Shown in pieces: positions 34,884 through 43,903 of a stretch of 64,000 nt of DNA. The stretch covers positions 1 through 64,000 of the forward strand of contig DAINDE010000021.1 in the NCBI GenBank assembly GCA_036732025.1, in the 5' to 3' direction. Source of the stretch: SSSZ01 sp036732025. GTDB taxonomy: Bacteria; Pseudomonadota; Gammaproteobacteria; Burkholderiales; Rhodocyclaceae. The first letter of the stretch is position 1; each line of letters starts with the position of its first letter. The notes beneath the pieces were generated by a model. It was not told the origin of the DNA. It did not search any database and was given only the letters and a program-made list of their open reading frames with translations. The position numbers and the translations under genes were made by a program.

Positions 34884-36103
34884 GCCGCGGCAGGCGCCGC
34901 CCGCGCCAGTTCCCGGTCGTCTATGGGGGCGTGGAGCAGCGCCGCGATGAACCCGAGGGCGATGGCTCCCAGCCAGATGAGGCCGTAGGAACCCGTCGCA
35001 TCGAAAACCACGCCCCCCAGCCAGACGCCGAAGAAAGCGCCGAGCTGGTGGCCGAAGAAGACGAAGCCGAACAGGGTGGTGATGTACTGGACGCCGAAGA
35101 CCTGGGCGATGAGCCCGGTGGTCAGGGGCACCGTCCCCAGCCAGAGGAACCCCATGACGGCGCAGAAGGCGTACAGGCTCCACGGGGTCAGGGGCAGGAG
35201 GACGAAGGCAGCCATGGCCAGGGCGCGCACGACGTACAGGCCGGAGAGCAGGTACTTGCGCCGGTGCAGGCCGCCCAGCCAGCCGCAGACGTAGGTGCCC
35301 GCCACGTTAGCCAGGGCGATGGTGGCCAGGCCGGCCACCGCGTGGTTGCCGCTGAGACCCTGGTCGAGCAGGTAGGCTGGCAGGTGGGTACCGATGAAGG
35401 CAAGCTGAAAGCCGCAGGCGAAGAAGCCCAGGTTGAGGAGCCAGAAGCCCCGGTGTGAGAAGGCTTCGCCCAGGGCGGCGAGGAGGCTCTGGCCGCCCCG
35501 CTGGCTGCTTCCCGGCCGGTCGCGCATGGGTATCGCGGCGGGCAGCAGCCCGGCACAGGCGATGGCGAAGACGACCAGGGCACCGGCCCAGCCGAGGCCG
35601 CCGATGAGCCCCTGGGCCACGGGCACAAGGAAGAATTGCCCCAGGCCGCCGACGGCCCCGGCCATGCCCAGCGCCCAACTGCGCCGCTCCGGCGGCATCA
35701 GGCGGCTCAACCCGCCATAGACCACGGCGAAGGCGGTACCGGAGAGGGCGACGCCCACCAGCAGCCCAGCGGAAAGGGTGAAGGCCGCCTCCGTCGGCGC
35801 CTGGGCCATGAGGAGCAGGCCCGCACCGTAGCAGACCAGCCCGGCGACCATCACCCGCCGCGAACCGAAGCGGTCGGCGATCATGCCGGTGAAGGGCTGG
35901 GCCAGGCCCCAGACGAGGTTCTGCAGGGCGATGGCGAAGCCGAAGGCTTCCCGCGTCCAGCCGTGGTCGGCCGTGATGGGCACGAGGAAGATGCCCTGGG
36001 CGTGGCGTACGCCGAGGGCCAGCCCCATGACCATCCCGCCGGCCAGCACGGGCAGCCAGAGGTTGCCGCGCCAGCCGCGGCCGCTTGTCTGTCGGGTCTG
36101 CAT
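34880..36103 (-). CDS. MFS transporter
   Basis: A 407-residue major facilitator with twelve predicted helices. The loop 2-3 signature appears as GMIADRFGSRRVMVAG, and the C-terminal half has the repeat YVCGWLGGLHRRKYL. The N-terminal segment FLVPITADHGWTREAFGFAIALQNL resembles the monocarboxylate or oxalate-formate antiporter-like group. ATG at 36103 has AGAGGAA upstream. The substrate cannot be read from sequence. There is no adjacent regulator. Confidence 0.9.
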   Translation of the reverse strand: MQTRQTSGRGWRGNLWLPVLAGGMVMGLALGVRHAQGIFLVPITADHGWTREAFGFAIALQNLVWGLAQPFTGMIADRFGSRRVMVAGLVCYGAGLLLMAQAPTEAAFTLSAGLLVGVALSGTAFAVVYGGLSRLMPPERRSWALGMAGAVGGLGQFFLVPVAQGLIGGLGWAGALVVFAIACAGLLPAAIPMRDRPGSSQRGGQSLLAALGEAFSHRGFWLLNLGFFACGFQLAFIGTHLPAYLLDQGLSGNHAVAGLATIALANVAGTYVCGWLGGLHRRKYLLSGLYVVRALAMAAFVLLPLTPWSLYAFCAVMGFLWLGTVPLTTGLIAQVFGVQYITTLFGFVFFGHQLGAFFGVWLGGVVFDATGSYGLIWLGAIALGFIAALLHAPIDDRELARAAPAAA

Positions 36104-36248
36104 GGATATTCCTCTCGCTTGTCTGGGTGCCATGGAGGCGCCCATCCGGGCGCTCCCGCGAAGCCATTAGACGAGGGGAAGGCAGGCGGCTCAAGCGAAA
36201 GTTTCTACCGCGCTCCATGAGAATTCTGCATGGGGCCCGGCGGGCCGC

Positions 36249-37277
36249 CTACCTCAGCAATCGGGCCACCACCGGGTCCAATGACGCCATGAAGGCCTCC
36301 ACCGCCCGGGTGTATTCGGTCGGCAGGCCGAGTTCCTTGTTGATGGCCCCGTGGTTCATCGGCTGGGGCAGGACCTCGGCGCGGACTCCCAGGCGCTTGC
36401 TCTTTTCCGCATAAGCCTCCGCCTGACCGCAGGGGTCGTCCTGGCGGGTGGTGGAGCAGACCCCCAGCCAGGGCGCGGCGCTGCGGTCGAGCCGGTGGAA
36501 TGGCGAAGCGGCCGCCCAACGCGCCTCGCCATCGCCGAAGGCTTCCCGGTAGCGGACCTTGAGGAAGGGATAGACCCGAGGCATCTGGCGGACGACGTCG
36601 ATGGCCCCGGCATCCAGGGAAACGGCGCCGAGGAACGCTTGCACGCCGTTGGCCTGGCGCAGGGCGGCATCGGCATTGACCAGCGACACCAGGTGCGCGC
36701 CCGCCGAATGGCCCATGAGCAGCACCCGCCGGGGGTCGCCGCCCCACTCGCCGGCATGGGCCTGCACATAGGCGACGGCCCGGGCGACATGGCCGGCCTG
36801 GGCCAGGGCGTCACTGCCTTCGCTGACCATGGGATAGTTGGCGGAAACGAACAGAAACCCCTTGTCTGCCCAGCGCGCCACCTTGTTTTCCGTGATCGAG
36901 GCGGCGGCCTTGTCGCCCACGCACCAGCCGCCGCCATGAACCATGACGATGATCGGGGCGGGACCGCCACCGCCCCGCCGGGGGAAGTAGACGTCCAGGG
37001 TTTCCAGGGAGCTGCCGCCGTAGGCCAGATCGCGGCGGTCCGGCGCCGGGCCTGCATGGCGCCTGGCGGCGAAGCGCTGCAGGCGATTGACCCGTTGCGC
37101 CCAATCGGCGCAGCTCAAGGCATTGCCGCCCTGGCCTTCGGGGTCGGCATCGGCCTCGGCTGTCCCGCCGGCGGGCTGTTCAAGGCGCTCCCGCAGCGGT
37201 CCGGCCTGGGTTGCCGCCATGGCTGCCCAGAGCACGAGGAAAGCCAGCGCCGTGCTGGCGGAATGCTTGAGTTTCAT
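36249..37277 (-). CDS. Secreted alpha/beta hydrolase (carboxylesterase, HSL/BD-FAE-like)
   Basis: A 342-residue protein with a signal peptide (about 1-25, ending AATQA before GP). The oxyanion-hole motif is HGGGW (VMVHGGGWCVGD), the nucleophile Ser is in MGHSAGAHL, and the catalytic Asp and His are in the C-terminal third (CSTTRQDDP; PMNHGAINKE). This is the bacterial hormone-sensitive-lipase or feruloyl-esterase-like type. The ATG is preceded by GGGGGCG. It stands alone between the MFS and cytochrome genes; substrate unknown. Confidence 0.85.
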   Translation of the reverse strand: MKLKHSASTALAFLVLWAAMAATQAGPLRERLEQPAGGTAEADADPEGQGGNALSCADWAQRVNRLQRFAARRHAGPAPDRRDLAYGGSSLETLDVYFPRRGGGGPAPIIVMVHGGGWCVGDKAAASITENKVARWADKGFLFVSANYPMVSEGSDALAQAGHVARAVAYVQAHAGEWGGDPRRVLLMGHSAGAHLVSLVNADAALRQANGVQAFLGAVSLDAGAIDVVRQMPRVYPFLKVRYREAFGDGEARWAAASPFHRLDRSAAPWLGVCSTTRQDDPCGQAEAYAEKSKRLGVRAEVLPQPMNHGAINKELGLPTEYTRAVEAFMASLDPVVARLLR

Positions 37278-37390
37278 ATCGCCCCCACCGGAATGTGTGG
37301 GGGCGATTGTCGCCCATCACCGCCCCTGCAATCGCAACGGCATGGTGACAAATTGTTGCGAAGCGTTGCCGGCAGCGCGCCCCCGGTGGG

Positions 37391-37768
37391 CTACAGCGCC
37401 AGAATCCAGCCGATCAGCTGACGGACATTGCCTTCGCTGACCGCCACGGCGTTGGGCGGCATGGCCAGGCCGCTGACCTGGTCCTTCCAGTGGCTGGCGT
37501 AAGGGCTGGTGCCTTCCAGAACGACGCGGGTCAGGAACTGGGAAGCCGTCGGCTTGCCCCGGTACTGCCTGGCCACGTCCGTCCAGGCGGGGCCGATGGG
37601 CTTGAGGCCTTCGGGGCCGGGCTTGCCTGGCTCGATGCTGTGGCAGGTGGTGCAACCGCTGTCGGTGGCCAGCTTGATCATGCGGGAATCGGTGCGGGCA
37701 TCGGCGAGGGCGAGGGAACTCGCCAGGGTGCAGGCCAGCGCGGCAGCGACGGTTCGGGGGAATGCCAT
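37391..37768 (-). CDS. Small periplasmic c-type cytochrome (class I)
   Basis: A 125-residue protein with a signal peptide (1-22, ending ALA before DAR). The single haem motif is C39-T-T-C42-H43, with a probable axial Met at M103 (GLAMPPN). This is the cytochrome c551/c5-like monohaem shape, a soluble electron carrier. GGAG lies 10 nt before the ATG at 37768; an upstream in-frame extension would spoil the signal peptide. It is monocistronic on current evidence. The electron partners are not identifiable. Confidence 0.9.
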   Translation of the reverse strand: MAFPRTVAAALACTLASSLALADARTDSRMIKLATDSGCTTCHSIEPGKPGPEGLKPIGPAWTDVARQYRGKPTASQFLTRVVLEGTSPYASHWKDQVSGLAMPPNAVAVSEGNVRQLIGWILAL

Positions 37769-38096
37769 GGTGTGTCTCCTGGAGAAAGGGCGTTGAAGCG
37801 GCAGTCGGCGGCAAAGGCCGCTCCTGCGGCACTTCGCCCGCGTCGTGTCCATGAACAAGGGTTACGCGGCGCTTGCTTCATGCCCGGCAGGCGGACACGG
37901 CAGCGCTTCTTCCTCCACTCGGCTTGCCACGGATCGAACAGTCCGCATTTATATCAGAGCGTAACCGTTTGAAATATCGTAAGAATGGCTTATCCAAAGG
38001 AGGTAGCCGCAACTCGCACCCCAGCGGAAGGAACTAGATTTTCGATGGGACAGCCTAGGCTGAAAGGCCAGGCGGCCGGAGCGGGGCCGGCGGCGA
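37769..38096. other. Intergenic region between cytochrome c and HD-GYP genes
   Basis: This 328-bp stretch holds no gene I can support. The minus strand has TATAAA (37953-37948) about 180 nt before the cytochrome ATG, a possible -10 with no good -35. A weak GC-rich dyad near 38070-38090 could end HD-GYP transcription, but it lacks a T-run. Confidence 0.4.
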
Positions 38097-39467
38097 CTAC
38101 CCGTCCAGGCGCCCCACGGCCCCCTTCAGGGCGGCGAAGCAGTCCGGGTCGATGGCCGTGCCGACGTTCTCGGCCATGATCTCCAGGGTCTTCGGAATGG
38201 GTACCGCGCCGCGGTAAGGCCGCTCGGCGGTGATGGCGTCGAATATGTCGGCGGTGGTGATGATGCGGGTTTCCACACAGATGTCGTCCGCCGTCAGCCC
38301 CCGCGGATAGCCCTTGCCGTCCAGCCGCTCGTGGTGGGCCGCGGAAACGCGCGCCAGCTCGGCAAAGGCGCCGATGCGGGAGAGGATGGTCTCGGTGTAC
38401 ATGGCATGGGCCTTGACCGCCTCCCACTCGCCATCGTCCAGCTTGCCCGGTTTGTCGAGGACGCTGTTGCTGACCCCCAGCTTGCCCACGTCATGCAACA
38501 GGGCACCCCGCTTCAGCCAACGGCGGCGCTCCGCGGCCACGCCCAGGGTTTCGGCGATCATGTCGGTGTAGAGGGCGACGCGCACGCTGTGGCCGCTGGT
38601 GTAGGGACTCTTGGAGTCCACCACCTGGCCGAAGGCGGCGGCGATGTCGTCCAGGTAGTCGTCGTCGAGGGCCACCACGTGGGATGCCGGTTCCAGGGCG
38701 AGCACTGCCTCGCCGATGCCGGGCGAGGCCAGGGTGCGCCAGAACGCGTCGCTGGCGGCCACGCGCTCGAAAGCCCCGACCAGTTCGGGATCGAACCAGC
38801 GGCCGGAGCGCAGCCGGATTTCCTCCAGGGCTGCGACAGGACCGCCGGCCGTATGGAAGACGTCGATCACCTGGGCCAGCAAGGCGACGCGCGAATAGAG
38901 CGGGATCGCCTGCCCGGCAAGGCCATGGGGCTTGCCCTGGCCGTTGAAGTGCTCGTCCAGGCTGTAGATGCCGGCGGCCACGCTTTCCGGGAAGCGCAGC
39001 AGGCGGGCGATCTCGGCCCCCCGCTGGCAGCGGGTGGCGATCAGTTCCCCGGCAATCTCCCGGCCTTCGCGGAAGACGGTGAGGACGCTGCGGAAACGCT
39101 CGGCCAGGCCGGCCTTGAGGCCGGTGTGGCGCAACACGAAATTGATGACCTGGGGCAGGCTGTCGCCGACGGTCTTGAAGTCGCGCTTGAACGCCAGGTC
39201 GTCGGTGAGGTACAGCTCGCAGATGCGGGCCGCGTTGCTGCTGCAGCCGAGATCCTTGAGCAGGAGGGTGTAATAGAGGCCCCACAGGGTGTCGTCGTCG
39301 AGGCCGATGGTCTTGCCGATGTGAATGCCGATCCAGCAGCAACGCACGCAGTGGCCCTCGGGCTGGCCCTCGGTGATGTCGAGGGCATGGCTCAGCGCCG
39401 AGATGAGCTCGGAAAGCCGGAGGTTCGCCGAGGCGAGCCACGAGGTGGGAGAAGCGGCAGCGGACAT
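38097..39467 (-). CDS. HD-GYP domain protein (putative c-di-GMP phosphodiesterase)
   Basis: A 456-residue cytoplasmic protein with two tandem HD-like halves. The N-terminal half (1-260) carries a degenerate HD domain (LRLSELISALSHALDIT; HCVRCCWIGIHIGK). The C-terminal half has the catalytic H325-D326 (LLHDVGKLGV), HHERLDGKG and the G386-Y387-P388 signature. This is the complete HD-GYP set for hydrolysing cyclic-di-GMP. No membrane segment or receiver domain is present, so the input signal is unclear. ATG at 39467. Upstream is a cluster of dyads shared with the divergent solute-binding gene. Confidence 0.9.
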   Translation of the reverse strand: MSAAASPTSWLASANLRLSELISALSHALDITEGQPEGHCVRCCWIGIHIGKTIGLDDDTLWGLYYTLLLKDLGCSSNAARICELYLTDDLAFKRDFKTVGDSLPQVINFVLRHTGLKAGLAERFRSVLTVFREGREIAGELIATRCQRGAEIARLLRFPESVAAGIYSLDEHFNGQGKPHGLAGQAIPLYSRVALLAQVIDVFHTAGGPVAALEEIRLRSGRWFDPELVGAFERVAASDAFWRTLASPGIGEAVLALEPASHVVALDDDYLDDIAAAFGQVVDSKSPYTSGHSVRVALYTDMIAETLGVAAERRRWLKRGALLHDVGKLGVSNSVLDKPGKLDDGEWEAVKAHAMYTETILSRIGAFAELARVSAAHHERLDGKGYPRGLTADDICVETRIITTADIFDAITAERPYRGAVPIPKTLEIMAENVGTAIDPDCFAALKGAVGRLDG

Positions 39468-39526
39468 GGTCGCGGCAAGGTTATCAGCCGGGACGCGGCG
39501 CGCGCAATCAGGCCCGGTGCCTGCCC

Positions 39527-39629
39527 CCCCTTGGCGCGGGCTCCTTACGCCCAAGGGGACCGGGCAATTTGCCCGATCCATCGCCGGACCTTGCCTGGAC
39601 CCCTTGCCTCGCCCCTTTGCAAAGGGGCG
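39527..39629. repeat. Cluster of three consecutive inverted repeats
   Basis: Between the HD-GYP and solute-binding genes three dyads lie head to tail: CCCCTTGG/CCAAGGGG (39527-39558), CGGGCAA-T-TTGCCCG (39561-39575), and the perfect 20-bp palindrome CGCCCCTTTGCAAAGGGGCG (39610-39629). The last overlaps a possible -35 (TTTGCA) of a promoter with -10 TAGAAT (39638-39643) for the downstream gene. They may be operators, a terminator for readthrough, or a REP-like repeat. Confidence 0.5.
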
Positions 39630-39697
39630 AAACTTTTTAGAATCCATGCTGGCAAATGTATGCGCCCAGCCAGAACGAAAAACCAAGGAGACCCACC

Positions 39698-40543
39698 ATG
39701 TCAGCTAACCGCCGCCGCTTCCTGCAATCCATCGCCGCCCTGCCCCTGGCCGCCGCCCTCCCCGCCCTGGCCGACGAGCAAATGGACGCCATCCGCAAGC
39801 GCGGCATCCTGAATATCGCCGTGTATAACGATTTCGCCCCCTATTCCGAAGCGGAGAAAGGGATCGACGTCGAACTGGGCAAGGCCCTGGCCCGCAAACT
39901 GGGGCTGCAGCCCTCCATCATCGGCTTCAAGGCCGGCGAGGAAATGGCCGACGACCTGCGCAACATGGTGTGGAAAGGCCACTACCTGCGGGGCGACCCC
40001 GCCGACGTGATGATGCACGTGCCGGTGGACAAGATCCTCGCCAGCGCCAACGACAAGGTGAAGATCTTCGGCCAGTACCACGTCGAGACCATCGCCATGG
40101 CCCGGGTCGCCTCCCGGGTGCCGGCTCCCAACGGTTCCGCCGCCGTGGCCCTGGAGGTGTTTACCCGGGAGAAGATCGGGGTCGAGGGCGAAACCCTGGC
40201 CGACTCCTTCCTCCTGGGCGTGCTGCGGGGCCGCCTGCGCGACAACGTCATGCATTTCCGTTCGGTGCGGGAAGCCGTGAAAGCCCTGGGCGAAGGCGCC
40301 ATCGCCGCGGTGATGGCGCCCCGGGGCGAACTGGAGGGCGCCCTGCAGGGGGAGACCCGTTTTGCCCTCGACGAAGCCAACCTGCCGGAAATGAATCCCC
40401 GCCGCTGGCCGCTGGGCATGGCCGTCAAGGCCGAGGCCACCGACCTCGCCGCCGCCCTCGAACAAGCCCTGGGGGAGCTGAAGAAGGAAGGCGCGGTGGC
40501 CGCGATCTTCAAGCAGTTCGGCGTTACGTTGCGGGACGCTTGA
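39698..40543 (+). CDS. Periplasmic solute-binding protein (family 3 type)
   Basis: A 281-residue protein. The signal peptide carries a twin-arginine-like RRRFLQS (residues 4-11) and ends near PALA before DEQ. The mature part starts MDAIRKRGILNIAVYNDFAPYSEAEKGIDVELGKAL, the opening of family 3 solute-binding proteins for amino acids or small organic acids. No permease or ATPase is adjacent, so it may serve a distant ABC system or act as an electron-transfer-associated binding protein. AAGGAG precedes the ATG at 39698. It overlaps the convergent LysR gene by 20 bp. Confidence 0.85.
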   Translation: MSANRRRFLQSIAALPLAAALPALADEQMDAIRKRGILNIAVYNDFAPYSEAEKGIDVELGKALARKLGLQPSIIGFKAGEEMADDLRNMVWKGHYLRGDPADVMMHVPVDKILASANDKVKIFGQYHVETIAMARVASRVPAPNGSAAVALEVFTREKIGVEGETLADSFLLGVLRGRLRDNVMHFRSVREAVKALGEGAIAAVMAPRGELEGALQGETRFALDEANLPEMNPRRWPLGMAVKAEATDLAAALEQALGELKKEGAVAAIFKQFGVTLRDA

Positions 40544-41522
40544 TCGCGCGCGCCGGCGCCCCGGTCCCACTGGCTTCCCGCTCCCGGGCGGCCTCGCGCA
40601 GCAGCCAGGAGCGCAGGGCCCGCACCGCCGGCCTTTCCGCGATCATCGTGGAAGTGGTGACGAAATAGGCGTAGCGGGACGGAATCTCCACCGGGAAAGG
40701 CATCACCAGCCTGCCCTCGGCAATATCGGCGCTCACCATCGGCCGCGCCGCCAGGGCCACCCCGTGGCCGGCGATGGCCGCCGCCAGGGCCAGGGCGGCA
40801 TCGTCGAAATAGGCGCTGCGAACGTGGCCTTTTAGGCTGTCGACCCCCGCCACTTCCAGCCACTGGGCCCAGCCGGGGCGGTCATCCAGCTCCGGTACCG
40901 TGGCGTCCTGGATCAGGGTGTGCCAACGGAGGTCCTCGGGCTGGCGCAGGGGATGCTCCCCGGCCATCAGGGCCGGGCTGCAGACGGCCACATAGCCCGG
41001 CGAAAACAGGCGTTCGACGATACGCCCGGGATAGCGTCCGCCGCCGAAGCGCACCACCACGTCATGGGCCGGTTCCAGGGCGGGACCGCTCTCCCCGGGC
41101 TTGGGCTTGTCCCGGCTGTCGATGGTGCGGACGCTGCTCGACAGCCGCAGATCGATATCGGGATACTCGCGGGCGAACCCCCCCAGGCGCGGCACCAGCC
41201 AGCGGGTGGCGAAGGACGGCGGGGCACACAGGGTCACCAGCCCCCCCGCTTCGGTGCTGCGCGTCGCCTCCACGGCGGCCGCCAGGCAGGCAAAGCCCTC
41301 CTGTATCTTGGGCAGCATCGCTTCGGCCTCGGCAGTCAGCTCCAGGGCCCGTGTCAGCCGGCGAAACAGCGGCAGTCCGAGAAAATCCTCGAGGAGCTTG
41401 ATCTGATGGCTGACGGCCGTGGGCGTGACGGCCAGTTCGTCGGCCGCCTTCTTGAAGCTGAGCAGGCGGGCAGCGGCTTCGAAGGCGCGCAGGGAGTTGA
41501 GCGGAGGGAGGCGGCGGACCAT
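40524..41522 (-). CDS. LysR-family transcriptional regulator (GcvA-like)
   Basis: A 332-residue LTTR. The winged helix-turn-helix is at about 5-65 (LNSLRAFEAAARLLSFKKAADELAVTPTAVSHQIKLLE by position), of the GcvA/AmpR type, followed by a periplasmic-binding-like effector domain. It is divergent from a small secreted-protein gene starting at 41692 and converges with the solute-binding gene. LTTRs usually control the divergent neighbour, so the small secreted protein is the likeliest target. The C-terminus is extended by about 20 Ala/Arg-rich residues. Confidence 0.9.
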   Translation of the reverse strand: MVRRLPPLNSLRAFEAAARLLSFKKAADELAVTPTAVSHQIKLLEDFLGLPLFRRLTRALELTAEAEAMLPKIQEGFACLAAAVEATRSTEAGGLVTLCAPPSFATRWLVPRLGGFAREYPDIDLRLSSSVRTIDSRDKPKPGESGPALEPAHDVVVRFGGGRYPGRIVERLFSPGYVAVCSPALMAGEHPLRQPEDLRWHTLIQDATVPELDDRPGWAQWLEVAGVDSLKGHVRSAYFDDAALALAAAIAGHGVALAARPMVSADIAEGRLVMPFPVEIPSRYAYFVTTSTMIAERPAVRALRSWLLREAAREREASGTGAPARAIKRPAT

Positions 41523-41691
41523 GGATGAGATTTTCTCAGGTATTGGCTAAGAAATCATCGTTTGTTGCGACGCAACGAAATATTTATCTTCGCGCCATCG
41601 ATGCAACGGTTGCTGCCTTTCCGGCGCACCGGCGGGCCAGCCCCGCATTTTGCGCAACCTGTTTTCAATTGTTCAAGAGGAGTCCGCAGCC

Positions 41692-41964
41692 ATGAATCGG
41701 ATCATCGCCTGCCTGGCCATCGCAACCCTTGCCGCCCCGGCCTTCGCCGACGATGCGCGCATCCACACCACCCGCGACAGCGGCAGCTACGAAGCCAGCC
41801 TGCGCATGGCCGGCGTGCCGCTCTCCGGCGGCCTGGCCTGGAGCGCATCGCGCCAGGGCGCCCCGCTGGAGGCTTCCACCCAAGTTGCCCGCCAGGGTGC
41901 TCCGAAGGAAACTCCGGTCCGTCAGGCCGGCGGCGTGACCTGCCCCCCGGGTTGCCGCTCCTGA
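41692..41964 (+). CDS. Small secreted protein with C-terminal CPPGC motif
   Basis: A 90-residue protein I do not recognise. Residues 1-19 are a clear signal peptide (ending AFA before DDA), leaving a 71-residue periplasmic product. It has two RQGAP repeats (in SASRQGAPLE and VARQGAPKE) and ends VTCPPGCRS. The two cysteines could form a tight disulfide or bind a metal. AGAGGAG precedes the ATG and a strong terminator follows, so it is a complete monocistronic gene. It is divergent from a GcvA-like LysR gene, which probably regulates it. Confidence 0.7.
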   Translation: MNRIIACLAIATLAAPAFADDARIHTTRDSGSYEASLRMAGVPLSGGLAWSASRQGAPLEASTQVARQGAPKETPVRQAGGVTCPPGCRS

Positions 41965-42014
41965 CGAACACGCCTTAGTTGCGTCCGTTGTCTCCTCCAC
42001 CCTGCGTGGATTTT

Positions 42015-42045
42015 GCCGGCCGCGTTTGCGGCCGGTTTTTTATTT
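42015..42045 (+). terminator. Intrinsic terminator after the small secreted protein gene
   Basis: An 8-bp stem CCGGCCGC/GCGGCCGG with a GTTT loop, followed by TTTTTTATTT, 51 bp after the stop codon. Strong and rightward. Confidence 0.92.
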
Positions 42046-42074
42046 GAGACGCCCGGATTCAACTGACGCGGCGA

Positions 42075-43022
42075 TTACCGCGCCTCCCCACCGGTCGTGG
42101 CGACGGACGCCGTCGCCGCCTGCCAGGCTTCCCAGCCACCCCGCAAAGGCCGCACCGACGCGTAACCCAGGCGCAGCAGCGCCTGGGCCGCCTGGACCGC
42201 GCCCGCGTCTTCCGGACAGGCGCACAGCGTCACGATGGGGGCGAGCCTGGGCCAGTCCGCAACAGCGGCGAGCAGATCGTCGTGGCTCGCCGGCCGCGCC
42301 CCGGGAATGGGGCCCAGTTCATCGATCATGGCCGCGCCCCGCAGGTCGAGCAGGAGCGGAGGCTGCGGCGATGCCAGGGCCGCCACGAGTTCGTCGGCAC
42401 CGATGTGGGGAATGGCCGCCAGGCGCTCGAAGCGGTATTTCTGCCAGAATTTCCATCCCAGCCAGCCGCCCGCCAGCGCCAGCACGGCAACCACCGCCAG
42501 CGTGCCGTTGGCGGCGAGTACGGCGAGGGCGGTATGCACCTCCTGCCGCAGCATCCAGCCGGCGACGATAGCCGCCCCGGCCCAAGCAGCGGCGCCGGCG
42601 GCCGCGGCGACCAGAAAGCCGGCGAGGCCCATGCGCAGTGTGCCGGCAATGGGCGGCGCCACGGTGGAAAAGCCGGGGATGAATTTGGCGACGACCAGGG
42701 ACCACGCCCCCCAGCGCAGGAAACGCTCCTCGGTCTGGCTGACGCAGGAACCGGGGTTGATGGAAAGTCGGCAGAGGCCGGCCAGCACGCGGTAACCCAG
42801 GGCCCGACCCACCCCATACCAGACGCCGTCGGCAATGAGCGAGGCGAGAACGGCGGCACCCAGGAGCCACGCTGCCTGCTCCGGCGTCGCCGCCAGGCTG
42901 CCGGCCACCAGGAGTGTGGGCACGGCGGGCACCGGCAGGCCGAGCTGCTGCAACAGGACATTGACGAACACCACCCAGGTGGCATCTCGCTGCAAGGCGT
43001 CGGCGATCTGGGCGGGTTCCAC
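42075..43022 (-). CDS. VTT (DedA/SNARE-associated) membrane protein fused to a rhodanese domain
   Basis: A 315-residue fusion. The N-terminal 200 residues form a DedA-family VTT domain: re-entrant motif in LGLPVPAVPTLLVAGSLA, the FLRWGAWSLVVAKFIPGFSTVAPPIAG core by position, and several helices to about residue 185. A C-terminal rhodanese domain (about 215-305) has DLRGA, an active-site Cys in VTLCACPEDAG and LRGGWEAW. DedA proteins move lipids or protons; the rhodanese may handle persulfide or act as a redox sensor. The start is GTG at 43022, 2 bp after the pirin stop, with a poor SD, so it is probably translationally coupled in an azoR-pirin operon. Confidence 0.88.
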   Translation of the reverse strand: MEPAQIADALQRDATWVVFVNVLLQQLGLPVPAVPTLLVAGSLAATPEQAAWLLGAAVLASLIADGVWYGVGRALGYRVLAGLCRLSINPGSCVSQTEERFLRWGAWSLVVAKFIPGFSTVAPPIAGTLRMGLAGFLVAAAAGAAAWAGAAIVAGWMLRQEVHTALAVLAANGTLAVVAVLALAGGWLGWKFWQKYRFERLAAIPHIGADELVAALASPQPPLLLDLRGAAMIDELGPIPGARPASHDDLLAAVADWPRLAPIVTLCACPEDAGAVQAAQALLRLGYASVRPLRGGWEAWQAATASVATTGGEAR

Positions 43023-43024
43023 GG

Positions 43025-43885
43025 TCAGGCGGCGGTAAGGGTGCCGTTCTGGTAATCGGCGATGGCCTGCTCGATTTCCTCGCGGGTGTTCATGACAAAG
43101 GGGCCGTACTGCGCCACGGGCTCGCCCAGGGGCTTGGCAGCAAGCAGCAGGAAGCCGGCCCCCGCCTCGCCGGCGGTCACGGCTACGGCGTCGCCGGCGG
43201 AGAGCACGCCGGCCTGCTGCCTGGCCAGGGGCCGCGCCTCCCCTTCCCCGCCCACCGACAAGCTGCCGGCGTAGGGGTAGAGAAAAGCGGTATGGCCGTT
43301 GGGCAGGGGCTGCAGGAAGCGGCCGCCGGCCGGCAGGCGCACGTCGAAGAAGAGCGGTGCCGTGGCCAGGCCCTGGATGGGGCCGGCGACGTTGCCCTCC
43401 AGCCCTTCGTAGGTGCCGGCGATGACCCGGATTTCGCCGCCCGGAATATTGGCACTCGGAATTTCCTCGGGTTGCACGTCGCGGTAGGCGGCAGGCTTCA
43501 TCTTTTCCCGGGCCGGCAGGTTGATCCAGAACTGGAAGCCATGGACGCGGCCGCTTTCCTGCTGGGGCATTTCGGAATGGATGATGCCGCGGCCGGCGGT
43601 CATCCACTGGGCGCCGCCGCCCCGCAGGTGGCCCTTGTGGCCGAGGTGGTCCTCGTGCAGGAAGTGCCCTTCCAGCATGTAGGTGACCGTCTCGAAGCCG
43701 CGATGGGGATGGGGCGGAAAGCCGGCGATGTAGTCGTCGGGGTTGTCCGAGGCGAACTCGTCCAGCATCAGGAAGGGGTCGAGGCGATGGAACTGGCTCT
43801 GCCCCAGGCTGCGGGCCAGGCGGACGCCGGCGCCGTCGGCGGCCGGCAGGGCGGGGATGATGCGGGCAAGGGTACGGGTGGTCAT
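43025..43885 (-). CDS. Pirin family protein
   Basis: A 286-residue bicupin of the pirin family. The metal ligands are H59 and H61 (FPPHPHRGFETVTY), H103 and E105 (IIHSEMP), a full set for Fe or Mn. Some bacterial pirins act as quercetin 2,3-dioxygenases or modulate metabolic enzymes. It lies 18 bp downstream of azoR, suggesting a quinone or flavonoid detoxification unit. ATG at 43885 with GGAT-type SD. The C-terminal cupin is also complete. Confidence 0.93.
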   Translation of the reverse strand: MTTRTLARIIPALPAADGAGVRLARSLGQSQFHRLDPFLMLDEFASDNPDDYIAGFPPHPHRGFETVTYMLEGHFLHEDHLGHKGHLRGGGAQWMTAGRGIIHSEMPQQESGRVHGFQFWINLPAREKMKPAAYRDVQPEEIPSANIPGGEIRVIAGTYEGLEGNVAGPIQGLATAPLFFDVRLPAGGRFLQPLPNGHTAFLYPYAGSLSVGGEGEARPLARQQAGVLSAGDAVAVTAGEAGAGFLLLAAKPLGEPVAQYGPFVMNTREEIEQAIADYQNGTLTAA

Positions 43886-43903
43886 GGTCGATCCTTTCGA
43901 TGG

